From Kineococcus aurantiacus (GTDB lineage Bacteria; Actinomycetota; Actinomycetes; Actinomycetales; Kineococcaceae), in contig NZ_JACCBB010000001.1 of the NCBI RefSeq assembly GCF_013409345.1, forward strand, positions 1,860,001 to 1,924,000: DNA of 64,000 nt, in the 5' to 3' direction. Numbering within the stretch: the stretch's first letter is position 1; every line of letters starts with the position of its first letter. Below the pieces are notes generated by a model. That model was not told the DNA's origin, searched no databases, and saw only the letters and a list, made by a program, of their open reading frames with translations. Both the position numbers and the translations under genes were made by a program. This document shows positions 61,637 through 64,000 of this stretch, piece after piece.

Positions 61637-63840
61637 GCCGACCCGTGACAGGACGGACCGTGATCCCCCGCTTCTCCCTCCCCGGCCTCGAGCTCGCCCG
61701 GTTCCGGCGGACCACGATCACCCGGCTGGCCGTGCTGGCCGTCGTGCTCGTCCCGCTCGTCTACGGCGGGCTGTACCTGTGGTCCAACACCGACCCGGTG
61801 AGCCGCCTGCCGCACCTGCGGGCCGCCGTCGTGGACTCCGACCGCCCCGCCACCGTGACGGGCCTCGACGGTTCCCCGCGCACCGTCGACGCGGGCCGCG
61901 ACCTCGTCGCCGAGCTCACCGGGCCCGACGCCGCGGCGGGCTTCACCTGGCGCGCCGCCACCGAGGCCGAGGCCGCGCAGGGGCTGCGGGACGGCGAGTA
62001 CGCCGCCGTCCTGCGCATCCCGGAGGGGTTCTCCGCGGCGCTGGCCTCCACCGGCGGCGACGACCCGCAGCAGGCGCGGATCACCGTCACGACCGACGAC
62101 GCCGAGAACTACATCCTCGGCCAGGTCACGAACACCGTCGCCACGACGATCCGCACGCGGGTCGCCGCCGGCGCCACGACCGACTACCTGGAGAACGTCT
62201 ACGTGGCGTTCTCGCAGGTCCACGACTCCCTCGGCGAGGCCGCCGACGGCGCCGGGCAGCTCGCCGACGGCGCGACGCGGGCCGACGAGGGCGCCACCTC
62301 CCTCGTCGTCGGGCTGGGCGACCTCGGCGACGGCGCGGCGCAGCTCGTCGACGGGACCCGGCAGCTGCGCACCGGGTCCTCCGACCTGGCCGACGGCACG
62401 GCCCGGGTCGCCGCGGGCGCCGACGGCGCCGCCGCGGGCGCCGGGCAGCTGGCGACCGGCCTGGACCAGCTGCGCACCGCCACGACGGCCCTGCCCGCGC
62501 AGACCGCGCAGCTGTCCGACGGCGCCGCGCAGGTCGCCACGGGCGCCGCGCAGGTCGCCACCGGCGCCGACGCCGTGGCCGCCGCCGCCGACCGCGTCCT
62601 GCCCGCCCTGGGCACCGCGCAGGACCTGCGGCCCCTCGTGGGGCAGCTGCTCGAGCAGGCCCGGGCGCTGGCCGCCGCCGACCCCGGCGACCCCACCCTC
62701 GCCCAGGCCGTCGCGACGCTCGAGCAGGCCCAGCAGGCCCTCGGCGACGGCTCCCTCGACGGCGCCGCGCAGCAGGTGCGGCAGCAGGTCGACGCCCTGG
62801 CCACCGGGGCGCGGCAGCTGTCCGACGGCGCGGCCGCCGTCTCCGGCGGCGCGCGGCAGCTCGCCGACGCCGCCCCCGCCCTCCAGCAGGGCGTCGCCCG
62901 GGCCGCCGACGGTGCCGACGGCCTCGCCACCGGCACCCGCACCCTGGCCACGGGCGCCCGCTCGGCCGCCGACGGGGCCGCGCAGCTGGCCGGCGGCGCG
63001 GCGCGGGTCGACGACGGCGCCACCGCGCTGGCCAACGGCACCACGCAGGCCCAGGACGGCGCCGCGCAGCTCGCCGACGGGACCCGCCAGCTCGCCGACG
63101 GCGCGGGCACCCTGCGGACCCGGCTCGCCGACGGCCGCGAGCAGGTCCCCGACTACGGCGCCGAGGGCGCCGAGCGGGCCGGTGTGGTGGCCTCCCCCGT
63201 CGCCGCCGAGCGCGTCAAGGAGCACGCCGTGCCCCGCTACAGCGACGGCCTGGCCCCGCTGTTCGTGCCGGTCTCGCTGTGGGTCGGCGGCATGGTGACG
63301 TACATGGTGCTGCGCGCGGTGTCCGGGCGGGCGCTGGCCTCCACGGCCTCCTCGTACCGGGCGGCCGTCGCGGGCTGGGCGCCGGGGGCGCTGCTGGGGG
63401 TGGCGCAGGCCGTGGTGCTGTGCCTGGTCCTGTTCCTGGCCGTGGGGATCGCCTCGCCGAACCCCGTCGCGACGGTGCTGTTCGCGGCGCTGGTCGCGGT
63501 GGTGTTCACCGCGATCCACCAGTGCCTCAACGCGCTGCTGGGCGGGGTGGGGCGGCTCGTGGCGCTCGTGCTGCTCGTCCTGCAGCTGACGTCGGCGGGC
63601 GGCACGTACCCCGTCGGCACGTCCCCGGCGTTCTTCGGGGCGCTGCACCCGTTCCTGCCGATGTCGTACGCGGCCGACGGGCTGCGCCACCTCATCGCGG
63701 GGGCCGCCGCGGGCCCGGTGTGGGCGGACGCGGCGGTGCTGGCCGGGTTCGGGGTGCTGGCGCTGGGGGTCACGGTGCTGGCCTGCCACCGCCGGCGCAC
63801 CTGGACGGTCGCCGAGCTGCACCCCAGCCTGTCGCTGTAG
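61633..63840 (+). CDS. YhgE/Pip domain membrane protein
   Basis: The 735-aa protein has one N-terminal helix (LAVLAVVLVPLVYGGLYLW). A large extracytoplasmic region (about 45-530) is dominated by repeats of the form GAxQLxDGAxxLxxG, a long helical stalk, and five or so C-terminal transmembrane helices (about 545-720) resemble ABC-2 permeases. Members include phage infection protein and EsaA-type exporters. With the ABC protein it may form an export complex for a lipid or protein; TetR probably controls both. GTG 61633 overlaps the ABC stop by 4 bp. Confidence 0.9.
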   Translation: MSRPVTGRTVIPRFSLPGLELARFRRTTITRLAVLAVVLVPLVYGGLYLWSNTDPVSRLPHLRAAVVDSDRPATVTGLDGSPRTVDAGRDLVAELTGPDAAAGFTWRAATEAEAAQGLRDGEYAAVLRIPEGFSAALASTGGDDPQQARITVTTDDAENYILGQVTNTVATTIRTRVAAGATTDYLENVYVAFSQVHDSLGEAADGAGQLADGATRADEGATSLVVGLGDLGDGAAQLVDGTRQLRTGSSDLADGTARVAAGADGAAAGAGQLATGLDQLRTATTALPAQTAQLSDGAAQVATGAAQVATGADAVAAAADRVLPALGTAQDLRPLVGQLLEQARALAAADPGDPTLAQAVATLEQAQQALGDGSLDGAAQQVRQQVDALATGARQLSDGAAAVSGGARQLADAAPALQQGVARAADGADGLATGTRTLATGARSAADGAAQLAGGAARVDDGATALANGTTQAQDGAAQLADGTRQLADGAGTLRTRLADGREQVPDYGAEGAERAGVVASPVAAERVKEHAVPRYSDGLAPLFVPVSLWVGGMVTYMVLRAVSGRALASTASSYRAAVAGWAPGALLGVAQAVVLCLVLFLAVGIASPNPVATVLFAALVAVVFTAIHQCLNALLGGVGRLVALVLLVLQLTSAGGTYPVGTSPAFFGALHPFLPMSYAADGLRHLIAGAAAGPVWADAAVLAGFGVLALGVTVLACHRRRTWTVAELHPSLSL

Positions 63841-63851
63841 CGTCCCGGCCC

Positions 63852-64000
63852 GTGCACTCGTACGAGCCCCGTGAGGGCCACCGCCTCGCGCACGACCCGC
63901 TGAACTCGATCGTCGCGCCCCGGCCCATCGGCTGGGTCTCGACGACGGGACCGGACGGGACGCTGAACCTGGCCCCCTACAGCTTCTTCAACCTCTTCAA
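63852..64000 (+). CDS. flavin reductase family protein, 5' part only
   Basis: Only the first 49 codons are inside the window. They read MHSYEPREGHRLAHDPLNSIVAPRPIGWVSTTGPDGTLNLAPYSFFNLF in one frame from GTG 63852, with no stop before the edge. The PRPIGWVST...NLAPYSFFN stretch is the FMN-binding start of the flavin reductase-like (DIM6/NTAB) family. It begins 11 bp after the YhgE/Pip stop. Truncated by the window, not by mutation. Confidence 0.8.
   Translation, partial: MHSYEPREGHRLAHDPLNSIVAPRPIGWVSTTGPDGTLNLAPYSFFNLF

Overview
The window is about 75% G+C by eye. Starts are mostly GTG, and neighbouring genes often overlap by 4 bp at GTGA or ATGA. WhiB, MarP-like, RskA-type and DUF5063 proteins point to an actinobacterium. 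Gene content fits Kineosporiaceae (Kineococcus-like), but the sequence alone cannot fix the genus. No rRNA, insertion sequence, prophage or CRISPR array is visible. I hand-annotated 65 protein genes (the last cut by the window edge), one SRP RNA, one tRNA, one SAM riboswitch and several intergenic inverted-repeat families.

Layout. 0-6.2 kb: SRP RNA, dnaX, recR, a DUF5063 gene, then aspartokinase (with a likely internal beta-subunit start) and asd, closed by a strong terminator. 6.3-9.6 kb: a potassium channel, a uracil/xanthine permease and small membrane proteins. 9.7-13.2 kb: a tightly overlapping three-gene module, namely a response regulator fused to a thioredoxin-reductase-like flavoprotein, a cNMP-domain histidine kinase, and a UBP-type zinc finger protein. 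This is the best candidate for an undescribed system. 13.2-28.1 kb: accessory regulators, enzymes and transporters, including an ABC-F/MFS/GNAT group, an Nramp transporter with a palindromic operator, a divergent TetR/aldo-keto reductase pair, an S9 peptidase and two overlapping CNNM-type CBS proteins. 28.2-31.1 kb: a SAM-riboswitch-controlled sulfonate-type ABC transporter.

31-48.5 kb: a PAS/GAF/SpoIIE phosphatase and tRNA-Pro, then a conserved actinobacterial block that, as I recall it, matches the Mycobacterium tuberculosis order Rv3683 to Rv3667: metallophosphoesterase, ponA2, whiB, DUF4177, RidA, MBL hydrolase, crp, nth, Nudix, marP, epoxide-hydrolase-like protein, holin-family membrane protein and acs. 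48.7-52.6 kb: a secreted DUF4394 protein, an ECF sigma/anti-sigma pair and an MFS transporter. 52.7-58.1 kb: TerA-like protein, tsaD-def pair, a second PAS/GAF/SpoIIE phosphatase, YceI-like protein and a small conserved protein. 58.1-64 kb: VanW-like protein, a large repeat array, a TetR-ABC-YhgE/Pip operon and the 5' end of a flavin reductase gene.

Two features run through the whole window. First, many genes have a NANNNT hexamer 6-8 nt upstream of the start codon and no Shine-Dalgarno sequence, which is the signature of leaderless mRNAs. Second, five intergenic spaces carry arrays of a 12-bp unit (GTGATCGAGCAC or its complement), often spaced at 16 bp, and two others carry a different inverted repeat built around CGTTGTGACAACG.
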